Source: Protopterus annectens
Taxonomy: Eukaryota > Chordata > Ceratodontiformes > Protopteridae
Reading direction: 5' to 3'
Assembly (NCBI RefSeq): GCF_019279795.1
Contig: NC_056725.1
Span: 1,613,643,859 to 1,613,707,858 of the forward strand
DNA: 64,000 nucleotides
Below, in pieces: positions 12,117 to 24,100 of this stretch. Position 1 is the first letter of the stretch. Each line of letters starts with the position of its first letter. The translations under genes were made by a program, and so were the position numbers. The notes under the pieces are model-generated. The model was not told the DNA's origin and searched no databases. It saw only the letters and a list, made by a program, of their open reading frames with translations.

Positions 12117-14675
12117 TTCATAGGTTCATAGGTTGGTACTAGGCTATCAGCCCTAGCGCCTATACAAGCCTAGCCATAACAATTTCCTGGCTATTTCTTC
12201 CCACACTATTTACTTCCCAGGACCCCTGCCTAGCAGGATGACTGATGTGATCCCTGGGGTGAATTTCCTTTCTCCCATCCAATCGTCAAGGTTCCTTTTG
12301 AAGAGGGCCAAAGAGGCACTCTGCTTGACATGTATGGGCAATCTATTCCAGAGTCTGGGGAGTCTCTGGGTCAGGAACCTATCCCTCCAGCATGTTTTGT
12401 TTGTTGTGATGACAAGGTTTAGATCCCTGGAGCATGTGGCTCTGAGGGATTGGGATTTCTTTAAGTGCAGCATGTCCAACAGCTCTGGGTTTTACATGGC
12501 CTTGTATGTTAAGCAGAGATCGCCTCTGAGTAGACGATATGCGACAGAGTATAGCTGGAGTTTTTTAAGGCGGTCAGCATAGGGCATCTGCTTTAGGCCT
12601 GCGATTCTTTTAGTGAGGTATTTCTGCGGCCTTTCCAGTTGTTGCAGATGTCTTGAGAGGTACATACCAAACGGGGCACTGTATTCTATAATGGGTCTAA
12701 TGAGGGATGAGTACAGTGGGACAATGACCTCCTTTTTTCTGGATGAAAAGCCCTTAGTGATGAGGTGTTCCACATAGAAGGATTTCCTGACTGTTGTGGT
12801 GATGTGGTTATGGAAGGTGAGACCACTGTGCACCTGTGTCCCTAAGTCTCTTATCACACTTTCGGTGTTTAGTGTACTGCCACCTATATGGTAATTCACG
12901 GATACATGTTGTTTCCCAAAGGGGATAACTATACATTTCTTGGCATCGAGCTTGAGCCCATGGCTCTGGCACCAAGCATCCATTTCTGTAAGGCCCTTTT
13001 GTAGAGTATCCACATCATTTGGGGATTCAATAATGGCTCCCAGTTTGCAGTCATCTATGAACTTTGTTAGCCAGAGTCCCTTAGTGTTGGCCTGTACTTC
13101 AGAAAAGTAGATGCCAAACAAGAGTGGTCCCAGGACTGAACCCTGAGGTACTCCACTTTTCACTTGTCTGGAGCTGGATTTGGAGTTGGCTACTTTTACA
13201 GTGTGGGTTCTTTCAGTAAGCTAGTTATCAACCCATTGGGTGACGTAGGGATTAATGCCCAGCTTAGTAAGTTTATCTATGATTCCAGAGTGAGGGATGG
13301 CGTCAAAAGCATTGGCAAGGTCTAGATAGGCTGTGTGGACCACCTTACCCTTGTCCATGGCTCTGGAGACGATTCGAATAAGTCAATCAGGTTCAGGAGA
13401 CAAGATCGGCCCTTCACAAACCCAAAGTGGGTGGGGTCCAGTGTTTGAAGGTTGCCAATGTCTTTGTTTATACGTTCCATGATAATATGCTCCATGGCAT
13501 TGCAGATAAGGCTTGTCAGACTGATGGGACGATAGTTTCCGGGATCCAAGGTGGATCCCCTCTTGTGGAGTGGGATAACTGTAGCTCTGCGCCACTCAGT
13601 GGGCACGAAACCTGAGGTGAGGCTATGATTAAACATGACACTTAGGTGAGGTGCCAGTTCATATTGTAGTTCATGTAGTACACAGCCTGGGATGTCATCT
13701 GGTCCCATGGATGCTGTATTCTTAGCTTTGGCAAGTGCGTTTTTTACCTGTATGGCTGTTATTACTGGAATTTGACAATCTTCCGGTATTGAGATGGGCC
13801 ATTTAGGGGGTGAGAGGGGGTGAAGTTGGCACTGAATCGATCTGCCAGGATATTGGCAATATCCGTGGGATCAGTATATTTAATGCCATTCTGTTTTAGC
13901 TCAGAGCAGATCTGAGCATTGACATTTAGATTCTTGACAGTTATAGAATGCCTTGTGGTTGTCTTTGGAATCTTTGGCAATTTTATTTTCGTAACTAGCT
14001 TTGGAGGATTTTATGAGGGATCTCAGTTTCTTACTGAGGCTGGTAAGGGAGTTTTTTGCATCCTGGGATTTGCCTCTTTTCTGCATCAATTTCTTCCTTT
14101 TGTTGTAAAGTTTGTTTATAGCAAGGGACTACCAGGTTGGCTTCTTTTTTTTGGATGAGAGCATCTTGGTTCTATTTGGGATGGCACGATTCATGCATGA
14201 GTGCATGTGCTCGTATAGTGCCTTAGTGTAGGATTCAGCAGTTGAACTTTCAGTTCCCATCAGCATGGGTGTCATGAAGTTTGTCACTTCTGACTTGAGT
14301 AGCATTAAGTTGGCTTTGGAGAAGTATTTATGGAGGTTTCCTTACTGGGGGGTGGGGGTGGGATGTGAATGTTAAGGGTGATTAGCTTATGGTCAGACCT
14401 GACTAACGAGGGGGTGACCATAGGTGTGGAGCATTGATTTCCCATGTTGGTAACGACCAAGTCTAGGATATTGGAGCCCCTGGTGGGACTATGGATTAGT
14501 TGATCCAGGGCATTGGAATTTATGAATTCCAAGAACCGTTGGGCAAAGATGTTGGTACATGAGTAGTTTTCCCAGTTAATGGCAGGGTAGTTAAAATCAC
14601 CCAGTATTAGGGTGTTTGGTTCTATCTTAATATTTCCCAGTATGTTTAGAAAGGTGTAGTGAGAATCTTGGGGGA
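12117..14675 (-). mobile_element. CR1-like LINE copy C, inserted in the DIRS element
   Basis: It has the same family and subfamily features as copy A. The CCTATGAA tail is at 12117-12133, the RT C-terminus is at 12210-12479, and the RT core with GVPQGSVLGPLLF is at 12492-13163. In the catalytic box the family Ala is replaced by Ile (FIDDCK), but both Asp are kept. The fingers and early palm lie at 13322-13708, the linker near 13.76-14.09 kb, and an endonuclease fragment (GDFNYPAINW, SDH) near 14.31-14.67 kb. The 5' end is truncated within the endonuclease. DIRS RNase H sequence resumes immediately to the right and DIRS sequence continues to the left, so C is younger than the DIRS element. Confidence 0.85.
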
Positions 14676-16017
14676 TTCCTACTGAATCTCTAGAGGTACC
14701 TTGGATATTAGTGAAAAGGGTGGAAAAGCATAAAGGAAAATTCCTGTCCAATGAAAAGAAAAGGCATCTGTCTTCCAGGCCTTGCATAGAGGCCTTGAAC
14801 AGAATCTTGCCAGTGGATTGTTTAGAGAGGAGGCAAAGAAGTCTACTTGAGGAACTCTCCACAGATGGATCAAATTTTGGAAGAGCCCCCCCCCCCCGAT
14901 CTAGTTTCCATTGATAAGGGCCTGTTTTGGTCCTGCTCAGCTTGTCTGCCACATAGTTTTGTTCTGACAGACTGTAGGATACCTGTAGAGTGAGACTACG
15001 CTGTGAAGCTATATCCCAAACTAATATGGCTAGTCTGAAAAGGCAGTATGACCTAGCTACCCCTTACTTGTTGATTGTCTGTAACCACTTGAAGAGGTTG
15101 CAGGGCTATAGATGGGTGCAGAGAGTTGAGTGCCTTGATCAGGGCAAGGATCTACTTAATATTTACATGCTTGTGTCTGTCTTTGGTGTCAAACACCACC
15201 TGCACTTTTATCTCTCCTGAAACTGCTCACTAAGCAAAATCCAATGCGTCTGTGGTAAGTGACTGATTTAGAGCAGGGAGGGAGACGGGATTTAATGATA
15301 TCTCTAACAAATTACTTCTCTGCTGCCAAACCTCAACAGTGGAATTTGTAAAGATAAAGGGTGCTGATGCAGGGACCAAAGAGATTTCAGATACCACAGT
15401 ATCCTTCTTGTTTGAAGTATTGCCAAGGGTATCACGAGAATCATAGATTCCATGAGATCCAATATCCTGAGGTGTTCCCTTGGAGTGAATGAAGGTTGAG
15501 TAGAAAACCTTTGAAATAGATCTAGATCTAGATATCAATATCTAGATATAGATGTATTTTTTTCCTGATGAAGAAAAACTCTTTTAACTGGGTTTCCAGG
15601 AACACAATCCTGTCTTAAGGAGTCAGAAAAGACTTTTGAATGTTCTCTTGGAATCCTAACTTGTGTAAGAAATCTCACACCCAGAAGAGAAAGATTACTG
15701 GCACTTTGAAAAAGACTCTGCAAAAGATAAGCAAGTCATCTAAAAATGAAAAAAATGTGGACACCATGTAGCCTCCAATGAGCTATAACTGGAGATAGAC
15801 ACTTTGTGAACATTCTTGGTACAGTGGATAGTCCAAACGGTAAGGCAAGGAATTGATAATGTGATCCAAACACAAAAACTGAAGAAGATTCTGAAGTTTT
15901 GATAAATAGGGATGTGATTATATGCATCCTTTAAGTCTATTGTTACTAGAAAACTTGAAAGAGAAGAAAAGGTAATTGGTCATGAAGTGACACCATTTTG
16001 AATTTAGGCCATATCAC
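14676..16017 (-). pseudogene. DIRS reverse transcriptase and RNase H
   Basis: This DIRS Pol fragment is on the - strand. 15736-15927 carries the RT segment FLALPFGLSTVPRMFTKCL followed by HWRLHGVHIFF, where the DD-box should follow. 15535-15723 carries the thumb/connection sequence (LLGVRFLTQVRIPREHSKVF). 14676-14960 carries RNase H-like sequence (ADKLSRTK, then VPQVDFFASSLNN and KTDAFSF). The frames are interrupted repeatedly. The left edge fuses with LINE C, which creates an artefactual 215-codon chimeric frame at 14305-14952. Confidence 0.8.
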
Positions 16018-18897
16018 AAAAAGGTTTCAGTATATATAAAAGACATACATACCTCTAGGCTGGTCAAACAGTATGATGCAGAGGAAATACTCCAGGTGCA
16101 TTTAACAATTGACAAGACCCCTATTCAAATCATAGCTAGCTATAGGCTTCCAACTCTGACTCAAGATGCCCAATCCACCTATCTGGACCTTTTTGAATCT
16201 ATCAGGATTCAACCCTTTACCATGATCCTGGGCAACTTTAACTATCCAACCATAGACTGGAAGAAATACTCATGCCAAAACACAAATGCCCAGATATTCC
16301 ATGATTTTGTCAATGCAAATGTCTTGGACCAGTTGGTTGACACCCCAACAAGACGTGATAATATCTTGGATTTGATATTAACCAACATGAGTAACCCAAA
16401 GTAAGGCAAAAACAAGGTGATTAAAACCAAACAAGGAAGCATGAGTAACCCCTGCAGCATCCCTACAGTGTCATAATCCCTGGTAAGATCCAACTACAAA
16501 GCAGTCACTTTCGAAGTTGCCACCCCCAACCCCCAAGCCAGAGTCAAACAAAAAACTTCACCAGAGCTGATTACAACCTCCTGAGGGAAGGTATAAACAG
16601 CTTCAGAGCCCCTTCTTCCTCCACAGAAACTGACAAATATGTCCAAACTTACACCAAAGTACTATGTGAGCATTTATATAGCTGCATGGAATCAGGAATA
16701 GCAGACAAGACAAAATTATCCTTCTCAAGGAAGAGTAAACCTGTCTGGTGGACATCTACAATAAATAAACTCTATAATAAAAGGAAAAAATTGCTGTCCA
16801 GGACCAAAAAGGAGCAGATGTCTAATTGGAAGCAATCTCTCCTTATCCTGAACAAGCAAATAAGAGCACTAGTGAAATCCTCCAAAGCAAAGTTTGAGTA
16901 CAGACTGGCCACATCTACTAAAAACAGTCATAAGGCTTTCTTCATATATGTCCACAGTCTCAAGGGAAGCACCCAGATTTGCTCAGAACTGGTGGTCAAG
17001 GACACCACATACACAAACCCTGTAGATATAGCCAATCTGCTGGCAGACAGCTTCAGTGAAAACTTCACTACTCTGACCCCCATAAATAAAACAGGACATC
17101 CCCAGCACCTGCCCCCTTCCCTTATATCTAGGGAGCAAGTCATCACTGCCCTCTCAAAGGCAAAAAATTCTGCCTCCATGGGAACCAATAACATCCCAGG
17201 CTGCTTCCTACCTGAACTCAGGCAGGAACTTGCAGCACCATTAGGCACCGTATTCAACCAAAGCCTGAGTACTGGCTTCATCCCAGCCTAGTGGAGGACA
17301 GCTACTGTCGTCCTTTTGCACAAAGGTGGAGCATCCACCGATCCAGGAAATTATAGAACTTTCAGCCTAACTAGCCTGATCTACAAAGCCATGGAGCAAA
17401 TTATCGTGGACCTCATTAACAAGGACATTGGCAACTTCCAGACACTTAATCCCACATAATTTGGTTTTGTCAAGGGGAGGTCATGCCTGTTAAATTTGGT
17501 TGACTTCTTTGAAACAGTCACCAAGGCCATACATGAGGGGAAGATGGTGCACACCCCCTACTGTGACCTGGCCAAGGCCTTTGATACTATTCCCCACTCA
17601 GGTATAATAGATAAAGTCTCTCAACTAGGCATCAATCCACATGTTACCAGATGGGTAGCAAACTGGCTCACTAAGAGAACCCACCTAGGGGAAGCCACCT
17701 CAAGTAGTAGACCCGTAACAAGTGGTGTACCCCAGGGATCGGTCTTGGGGCCTCTGCTGTTTAGGATATACTTCTCAGAGCTGCATGCCAAATCTAGTGG
17801 GCTATGGCTGACCAAGTTTGCAGATGACTGCAAGCTGGGTGCTGTCATCAGTTCCCCTAGTAAAGTGGGCATCTTCCAAGAGGGTCTCACTCAAATAAAT
17901 GACTGGTGCCAGAAACATGACCTCAGACTGAATGCCTAAAATTGCATCATTGTCATCCCTTTTGGGGAGAGTGATATCCCCACAAATTATCACATTGATA
18001 ATAAGTCACTAAGCATGCAATCAGTTGTGAGGGACTCGGGAACCCAAGTTGATAGCAAACTGACTTTTGACCACCATATTGCCTTCATTGTATGGAAAGC
18101 TTTCTACATGGCATAACTCATTAGAATGGGTATCTCACCCAGGGGCAAGGAGATCATAACATCCCTGTATTCTTCCCTTATAAGACCGATTATTGAATAC
18201 AGTGCCCCTTTCGGCATGTACCTCACAAAGCACATGCAGCAGCTGGAGAAACCACAGAGATTCCTCACCCGGAGAATCCAGGGCCTCAAACATTTACCCT
18301 ACACACAGAATTGTAACACTCAAGTCTGCTGAATGGGGAGTCCGGATCCAATAATTTGTACCACAAACGGGAAATATCCACAATTTTATTAAAACATATT
18401 GCGTATAAATTCTGTAAGGTTTATACATTTGTTTAATAATTTACCCTTCACAGATAGACTAAAAGCCCTGTCCCTCTACTTAGTCTCTTACAGACTCCTC
18501 AGAGGTGACCTCTGTCTGGCATACAAAGCAATCTCAGACCCCACCCTGATAGGACTGCTGCATATGGCAAGTCAAGCTCCATTTGAGTAACCTGTATGCG
18601 AGACCTCAACCTGGTCTGTGATATCAATAGGACTTGTTGGCAGGACCGTTTTTTTGCCCCAGAGACTCCCCCTTTTGTGGAATAGACTCCCTCTCCACGT
18701 GAAGTAGAGTACCTCATTAACCCTTTTTACGTGCAACCTAGATAACTAGGTGCAGAACAAAAAATACACCTCTGAGAGTCCACCTATTTCCCTGCTGGAC
18801 AGTGGCATAGGGTGCTGACTTGTTGAAACATGGGCTAAATTCTTGGTTATGCTTATAAGGGCCTCAGGGCCAATAGCCTAGTAACTTCCTATGATCG
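16018..18897 (+). mobile_element. CR1-like LINE copy D, inserted in the DIRS element
   Basis: The element is on the + strand. It begins inside the endonuclease (VSVYIKDIHTSRL at 16027) and runs through GNFNYPTIDW (about 16230), the basic linker with PVWWTSTINKLYN (about 16740), NYRTFSLTSL (about 17350), GVPQGSVLGPLLF (about 17730) and FADDCKLG (about 17820). The 3' segment ends AGCCTAGTAACTTCCTATGA near 18895. It has stops and frameshifts throughout. Its subfamily is closest to copy H. A short foreign insert sits at 18310-18438. Confidence 0.85.
18310..18438. mobile_element. Short (about 130 bp) insert in LINE D with target duplication
   Basis: LINE D sequence is interrupted here and resumes with a repeated stretch: TTTACCCTACACACAGA on the left (about 18293) and TTTACCCTTCACAGA on the right (about 18439). 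That is the pattern of a target-site duplication. The insert contains GGGGAGTCCGGATCC and an AT-rich half. I do not recognise the family. Confidence 0.5.
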
Positions 18898-20280
18898 TAT
18901 GAAAAAAAAGATCCAGAACTGGTCTCCCAAGCATTTTCTTTCTTTGGCACTAGGGACATCCTTGAATAAAAGTCCTTCGTCACCTGGGAAGGATGAACTC
19001 ATTCTATCCCTCCTTGGAACAGCATGTGATGAATTGGTGGAAATAAAAGAGTCTGATCTGGAGGATGAGGAATGATCCCTGAAAAGGAGAACCCCCCCCC
19101 CCCCCACTGCCATCTTTTTCAGAACCCATTTGTCTAAAACTATCTGTTGCCAAGGAAAAAATGGAGATTCAGATTTTCAGGAAGAAAAAATCAGCCAGGA
19201 TGAGAGGAGGTTACAAGGTCTCTTGAACAGTCATTCCAGTTTTGTTTGACCGTCCTTGGTTTTGAGGGGTTCAAGTCTACTTGCTAGGGAATCCCCTTGC
19301 CATTTCTTCTTAAATATCTGTTTACCTGTGTTTTGCTGAGGCTGTTCTGAGATGGTTTATTTTGCCTTTTTGCTAAAATTGGAAGAAAAGGTTGAAAATC
19401 CTATGAATAATTTGGAAAAAAGGGAGTTGAAAAATGTTAGAGATTCCGTGGATCAGCATTCCCCTTTCATCGTACTTTTTGATCACCTCTGAAGCAGAGA
19501 GGAAAAACACTAAATCGCTGTCTATTGGTGAATTTAAAACTCATTTTAACATTATCTAGAAGATTCTGAGAATAATTTAACATATAAGCATTAGAGATGC
19601 AGAAATATACACTTTTTTCCCATACCTATCTATAATTTGCTACTGTCATCAGAAAGCGTAGGATTGGAAATGACCTGGTGCTTAGCACCAGTGGGATCAA
19701 CTAGAGCTACAGCAGCTAGTTCAGGTTTGGGAATGTGTATAAAGATAACCTGCTCTGCTGGCAAAGGTTGTTTGTTTATTTTTTTTTTTCTTTTTGTGGC
19801 TGGAAGAAGAACCAACCATGGGACTGGTAGTCTGTTCCATTGTCAAGTCAAAAATGATGCCTCTTTCCCAGGGAAGACAAGCAGCAATTGTCAATAAACA
19901 CTACAAGTCTACAAGTTACTTTTTTGACAGAAAAACACAGTAAAAGCATTTTAAAACACTATGTCAGGCCCACAAAAGAAAAATAAACACATTTTCTCAA
20001 CAGAAGAAATATTTTCAGCTACTTTACATCACTTTTACACTGACAGGAAAAAGAAGCACTTCATTTAAAAGTATGTTACAGTCTCCTAACAGTATGTTAA
20101 AACACAACACTCCTACCTTTAAAATAACTTTTCCAAAGTGGAAGTGGTGACACATAAAAACAAATAGGAAAATGGATGTTTTTTTCCCCCAAAGGGAACG
20201 TATCTTCCCAGCAAAAGAATAGCACAAGCTGAACATCGTTCTTCAAAAGCCTCAGAGGGATGTACTGTTCTGTGACAGTG
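18898..20280 (-). pseudogene. DIRS 5' region, probable gag remnant
   Basis: The sequence between LINE D and the right DIRS terminal repeat would hold the first ORF (gag-like) on the - strand. Short open pieces occur at 18889-19113 and at 19630-19815, the latter with a basic start (KRKKKINK). None has a motif that I can assign to a gag family. The call rests on position within the DIRS element. Confidence 0.45.
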
Positions 20281-20430
20281 AAGCCCTGAAGTCCTTTGTG
20301 CCCAAACTTGTCTTTTAATCAGCTCAGCTCAAGTTGCTTGACAGTTTGGGCATGTGAAAGGTGCCCTGAAGCCTTAGAAGCTGGTTGGCTCCTACATCCT
20401 TGGAGGAATATAACCCATATAGCTAAGGCT
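20281..20430 (-). repeat. DIRS inverted terminal repeat, right
   Basis: The reverse complement of this segment reads AGCCTTAGCTATATGGGTTA, then GGGCACCTTTCACATGCCC, then GACAAGTTTGGG, matching 10547-10690 in order. It marks the 5' end of the element as read on the - strand. Confidence 0.85.
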
Positions 20431-20929
20431 CCTTCAGATCGATATGATGAGCATCTATTACTCCAGCACTACTGTTAGAACATTCTGCTACCATGATGCA
20501 TTGTCCATTTCTTTGTATATTTGAACTCTTAACATTTTAACATGTGGGTTTCTTAAAACAGTCCAGATTACACTAGATTTCTATAAAAGATGTGTAAAAT
20601 GTTTCATTTCAGTAGAAGTTTGAATCCTTTTGGTCATCTACAAAACTAAACTATTATTTTGTATAACATAGAGTTTATGTAATATTTGAGAAGCACTAAT
20701 TTCCAATGGGCATCCATCTTTACATTAATACTAGTTTTGGAACATGATGTTATTATAATAATACCTTTACACCTAACATCAGACCACGTTATTGTTGCAT
20801 TAAACAGAGTTTTTCCACTATTAGCTTACAGAAATTGGTAATATTTTAATGGAAAAAATGCATACAGAATGAAAATGACTATTACTAAAATACAATAGAC
20901 TTTTTTCAGCAATGCAGTATAAGGGAGAG

Positions 20930-21110
20930 AAAAAAAGGAAAGTGAGAGATGAATGGGCCATACATGCACAGAGAGGATTATTGAAGGCGTACGCTAGAAT
21001 TCACACCCATGTTACACATCACACAAGGGACTTGAACCTGGTGTAGCAAGAAAAGTGAATGCTTGTAATTCTTAGACATACTGCTATTTGAACTCAAATT
21101 TCACTCACTG
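20930..21110 (-). mobile_element. Probable tRNA-derived SINE
   Basis: On the - strand, a near-perfect RNA polymerase III B box (GGTTCAAGTCC, complement of about 21028-21038) is preceded by a degenerate A-box-like stretch near 21075-21090 and by tRNA-like spacing. About 100 bp of unrelated body follows, towards 20930. No clear tail or target duplication was seen, so the boundaries are approximate. Confidence 0.45.
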
Positions 21111-21875
21111 TTACCTGACTGATAAAACACCTCATCACAGAGAGATCTGCATATCAACTATATACATACAATTGGCATGATTCTCAGATATACATATGTA
21201 GGCCAGGGGCCAGCTGCATAGTGAAAATAACTTGGAATGCTCTAAGTATGTGTAGCCAGTATAGGTTGTAGAAATGCAAATGAGAGTGCTGATGGGAACC
21301 TAACCAGAAAAGGGCAGTGAAATGGAATGGCAGGAACTTTCATCCCAACAAAATTTCATCATGATGTCTGTCATCAACTATTCACCTGTGACTCACAATT
21401 GCAGGATTCCTAAATAGAGAAACTGGCCTTCCACCAACAGCAATACTTAAATGATATCAAAGTATGTAAATGTTCATGAATAATTAATTTGCATGATGAG
21501 GTGATTTGCATGAAAGTCTTCTGTTGGTTGATTTTTTGGCTTTGATTAATTGATCAGCAGCGAGTTTTGGAGAACTATTGCTGAATGTGCCGTCCTTGTA
21601 ACAATGTACACACTGCTATACTCCACATTTGTCTGGATATATAAACAAAGACTGTCGTTATGAAATCAGGACAAAATGCTAACATGTATTACTTTAGTGC
21701 AATGCAATGGGAAAAAACAGGTTGCATAACATTAAATGTAACACTTCGCACTGGACTCTTCATCTGGAAATATTGCTGCAGCTGTAAAACTTTCTTTTCT
21801 CAAAATATTAGTTTAATTAAGGAGTACTTGCAAATTTGTCTGCTAAGATTTATTAACTGGGTTCTTCTTTGAAAG
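21111..21875. other. Intron immediately upstream of Cav3 exon 1
   Basis: No transposon signature is obvious. A 40-bp AT-rich stretch holds two ATTTGCAT octamers (21487-21494 and 21504-21511). The 3' end has a pyrimidine-rich run (GTTCTTCTTT) and an AG at 21874-21875, the splice acceptor of the exon. Confidence 0.5.
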
Positions 21876-22009
21876 GTGGAACCAGCTGGATCTGGCTATT
21901 GTGCTCCTGTCTGTCATGGGCATCACCTTGGAAGAGATCGAAATCAATGCTGCCCTTCCCATCAACCCCACAATCATACGAATTATGAGGGTTCTTCGCA
22001 TTGCTAGGG
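21876..22009 (+). CDS. CACNA1H/CACNA1I (paralog unresolved): T-type calcium channel alpha-1 (Cav3) exon, repeat IV S3-S4
   Basis: This exon of a pore-forming T-type voltage-gated calcium channel subunit encodes part of the plasma-membrane voltage sensor. It is 134 nt: one base finishing an Arg codon, 44 codons, and one base carried over (phase 1). The translation reads [20 protein letters not shown] (IVS3), then [14 protein letters not shown] and [10 protein letters not shown], the start of IVS4 with gating Arg at every third position. The acceptor AG is at 21874-21875 and the donor GTGAGT starts at 22010. The long Ile/Leu S3 and the [12 protein letters not shown] signature are specific to Cav3 channels. 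Which Cav3 paralog it is cannot be decided from one exon. The upstream exon is not in the window, so the preceding intron exceeds 21 kb. Confidence 0.93.
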
Positions 22010-22730
22010 GTGAGTATTAAACGCATTCTTCTTTAACGTATTCTAGTCTGCTATGGATGAGTTTCACCAGTAGCTCAACTGTCTTCTGGTACAGTTTGAA
22101 ATACTGGTATAAGCACTTCACCGTTGACAATTGTACTGCATTTTTGTGTCTACTTAAAAAATATTCTGTTTTTCCTTAACAGAGTGCTTGCACTAGGTAT
22201 GCTGTCCCAGTAATGTTATAATTACTGACATAACTCATTTAGTATTAATGCACAGCAATGCCTTTCTTAAGCAGATGACACTAGGAAAATTTACTGCCAT
22301 TTGTGGGAAATACTGTAGTGCCCAATAATTTTACAGCTTGCATCTTCCAAGTGCTGTTTAATCCAGGCAGTATTTATATCTCTTTAATACTACATGCATT
22401 GCTAGCATGCTTAAGTGACAACATTGTGTGAGAGTTAGTGCAGAGTCCCATTGCTGATCATATAGACAAACACAATTTTAATTTTAAAATAGACTTCATA
22501 TCTTAAAAACAACAAATCATAAATAATACAAACACTATTTTTGAATGAGGACGAGTCACAATGCACTTTTAAGGTCTATGACCCCACATTGCTGGTACTT
22601 AGTTCTTCTGTATTTAAAGTTGTATCCCCCCAGGAAAGAAATGATATGTAGTTTTCTGAAGAACCAAAAACTGGTAGTATGCACAAACCAGCAAAATTTA
22701 CCAATTTCCTTTAATTCCTTTATTTTGGTT

Positions 22731-22773
22731 GAGCTCTTTCGTTCCATACGATACTTGGAACTTCATCAGAACA
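22731..22773 (-). ncRNA. Hammerhead-like ribozyme motif, left PLE arm
   Basis: On the - strand the order is CTGATGA, then a hairpin AGTTCC-AAGTATCGTAT-GGAAC, then GAAA, then GAGCTC. This matches the hammerhead core (CUGAUGA, stem II, GAAA, very short stem III ending in UC). An extra A sits between CTGATGA and the stem II G, and stem I pairing is weak (about 3 bp). Minimal hammerheads of this layout are described from Penelope-like elements. Activity is not shown by the sequence. Confidence 0.5.
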
Positions 22774-22951
22774 TTTTACTAAGTAAAAAGCACATATTTA
22801 AATGCAATTAAAACATCACATGATAACAATTAGCCATTAATAAACACATTCTAGTTAATTTATTAAAATAAATAAAAAAATTAAAACCTTACCTAATCTT
22901 ATTCAATTAATTAAAACCAACAGTTTATTAATTAAAAGTATAAAGCATTAT

Positions 22952-23789
22952 AGATTCTTAGGTTCATAGATGTTTACCAGGCTAATGACACACGGCCCTT
23001 TTTAAGCCTAGCTATGTATCCCAAATCTCTGACAAGTTCTGATACCCTTGATAAGTGTAAGCATGGGCTTGGGAGAGGAACCATTTACAGGTTACCTCTG
23101 TCCATTAGAGACATAGGTGCCAAACCAGGGATGAATTTCAGGTTTCCCATCTAATTGCCCAAGTTGCACTTGTATCTGCCTCACATGGATGGGGAGCCTG
23201 TTCCATAGACAGGGTAGTCTTTGGGATACATACCTATCTCTCCAGCAGGTCCTGTTTAAATCACAGGCAAGGTTTAAGTCTTTAGAACAAGTAACTCTGG
23301 TGCTGTTTGTTATTTGGATATGCAGGAGGTCCATCAAAGTGGGGTCTAACAATGCCCTGTATGCCAGGCATAGATCTCCCCTTCAAAAGCCCGTAGGAGA
23401 CAGAATACAGAGGTAGGGCTTTGAGGCAATTTGGATAGGACATATTACTTACACCTGGTATTCTTTTAGTGAGGAACCTCTGTGGATATTCCAATTGTTG
23501 GATATGCCTGGATAGGTACATACCAAAGGGGGAATTGTACTCAATGATAGGTCTGATGAATACCTAATACAGTGGAACAATGATTTCCTTGAACTTAGAT
23601 GCCATACCTTTGTTTATAAGTTACACAACCTAGAATTATTTCCTCACCACTGTAGACACGTGATGATCAAAGGCTAGATTACTATCTATGTGTGTCCCCA
23701 AGTCCCTGACTACTGGGTCAGCTTCAAGGGGTATGTTGTCAATAAGATAGCTACCAGGGATGGGTGATTTCCCAAAGGATACTATTATG
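22952..23789 (-). mobile_element. CR1-like LINE copy E, 5'-truncated
   Basis: The - strand copy has its 3' end at 22952 (TTCATAG tail remnant, then GGCTAATGACACACGG and AAGCCTAGC). It includes the C-terminal and thumb part of the RT (23092-23521, with RDRYVSQRLPCLWNRLP) and ends near 23789, 5' of the VRDLGTHID segment. It interrupts the left arm of the Penelope-like element. A short ATTAT is repeated at both junctions. It is more diverged than A-C. Confidence 0.75.
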
Positions 23790-23971
23790 CTATTTTAACC
23801 TTATAAGTGAATTAATTGAAACAGATGAATTTAATCCAGGGTCACTTGTTGCATCTAATCTTAGTTTCCGTTTGAGTTTGCATTTATCTAAATGCTCATC
23901 TGTAATCCATCCCTGGCACTTTTGACTTGTTCAACCACTAAAAATTAAAAAAAGTGTCTGAAATTCTTTCA

Positions 23972-24100
23972 CATGCTTATATAGGGCATTAGTGATTTGC
24001 CATTTTTAATGTCTAAAAGATGTTCGTAAATATGCTGCTTTAATCTCCTAAAAGTTTTGCCGATGTAAAATGCAGAGCCTAATTGACATTGCACCAAATA
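23972..24100 (-). pseudogene. GIY-YIG endonuclease remnant of Penelope-like element
   Basis: A 43-codon open stretch on the - strand reads YLVQCQLGSAFYIGKTFRRL, then KQHIYEHLLDIKNGK. The YLVQC and FYIGKT pair corresponds to the GIY and YIG strands of the GIY-YIG nuclease fold. The Arg in FRRLKQH sits where the catalytic Arg of the family is placed, and an EH pair follows. Upstream on the same strand, Cys-rich sequence (KCGCCSQRF, about 24192-24218) resembles the Cys motif that precedes this domain in Penelope-like elements. The frame is broken on both sides. Confidence 0.7.

Larger units (their letters stand above)
10547..20430 (-). mobile_element. DIRS-type retrotransposon split by two LINEs
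   Basis: This tyrosine-recombinase retrotransposon is read on the - strand. It is bounded by inverted terminal repeats at 10547-10690 and about 20281-20430. In element order it has a probable gag region (18.9-20.3 kb), RT and RNase H (16.0-14.7 kb), and the tyrosine recombinase (about 11.5-11.0 kb). LINE D (+ strand, 16018-18897) and LINE C (- strand, 12117-14675) are inserted in it. Removing both leaves about 4.4 kb, an ordinary size for a vertebrate DIRS element. Its frames are broken throughout. Confidence 0.85.

Noticed and set aside
14305..14952. 215-codon open frame on the - strand
   Set aside because: It is a junction artefact: the first part is DIRS RNase H sequence and the rest is LINE C endonuclease. 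It is not a gene.
20930..21110. Functional tRNA gene
   Set aside because: The B box is good, but the A box and the rest cannot form a cloverleaf; a tRNA-derived SINE fits better.
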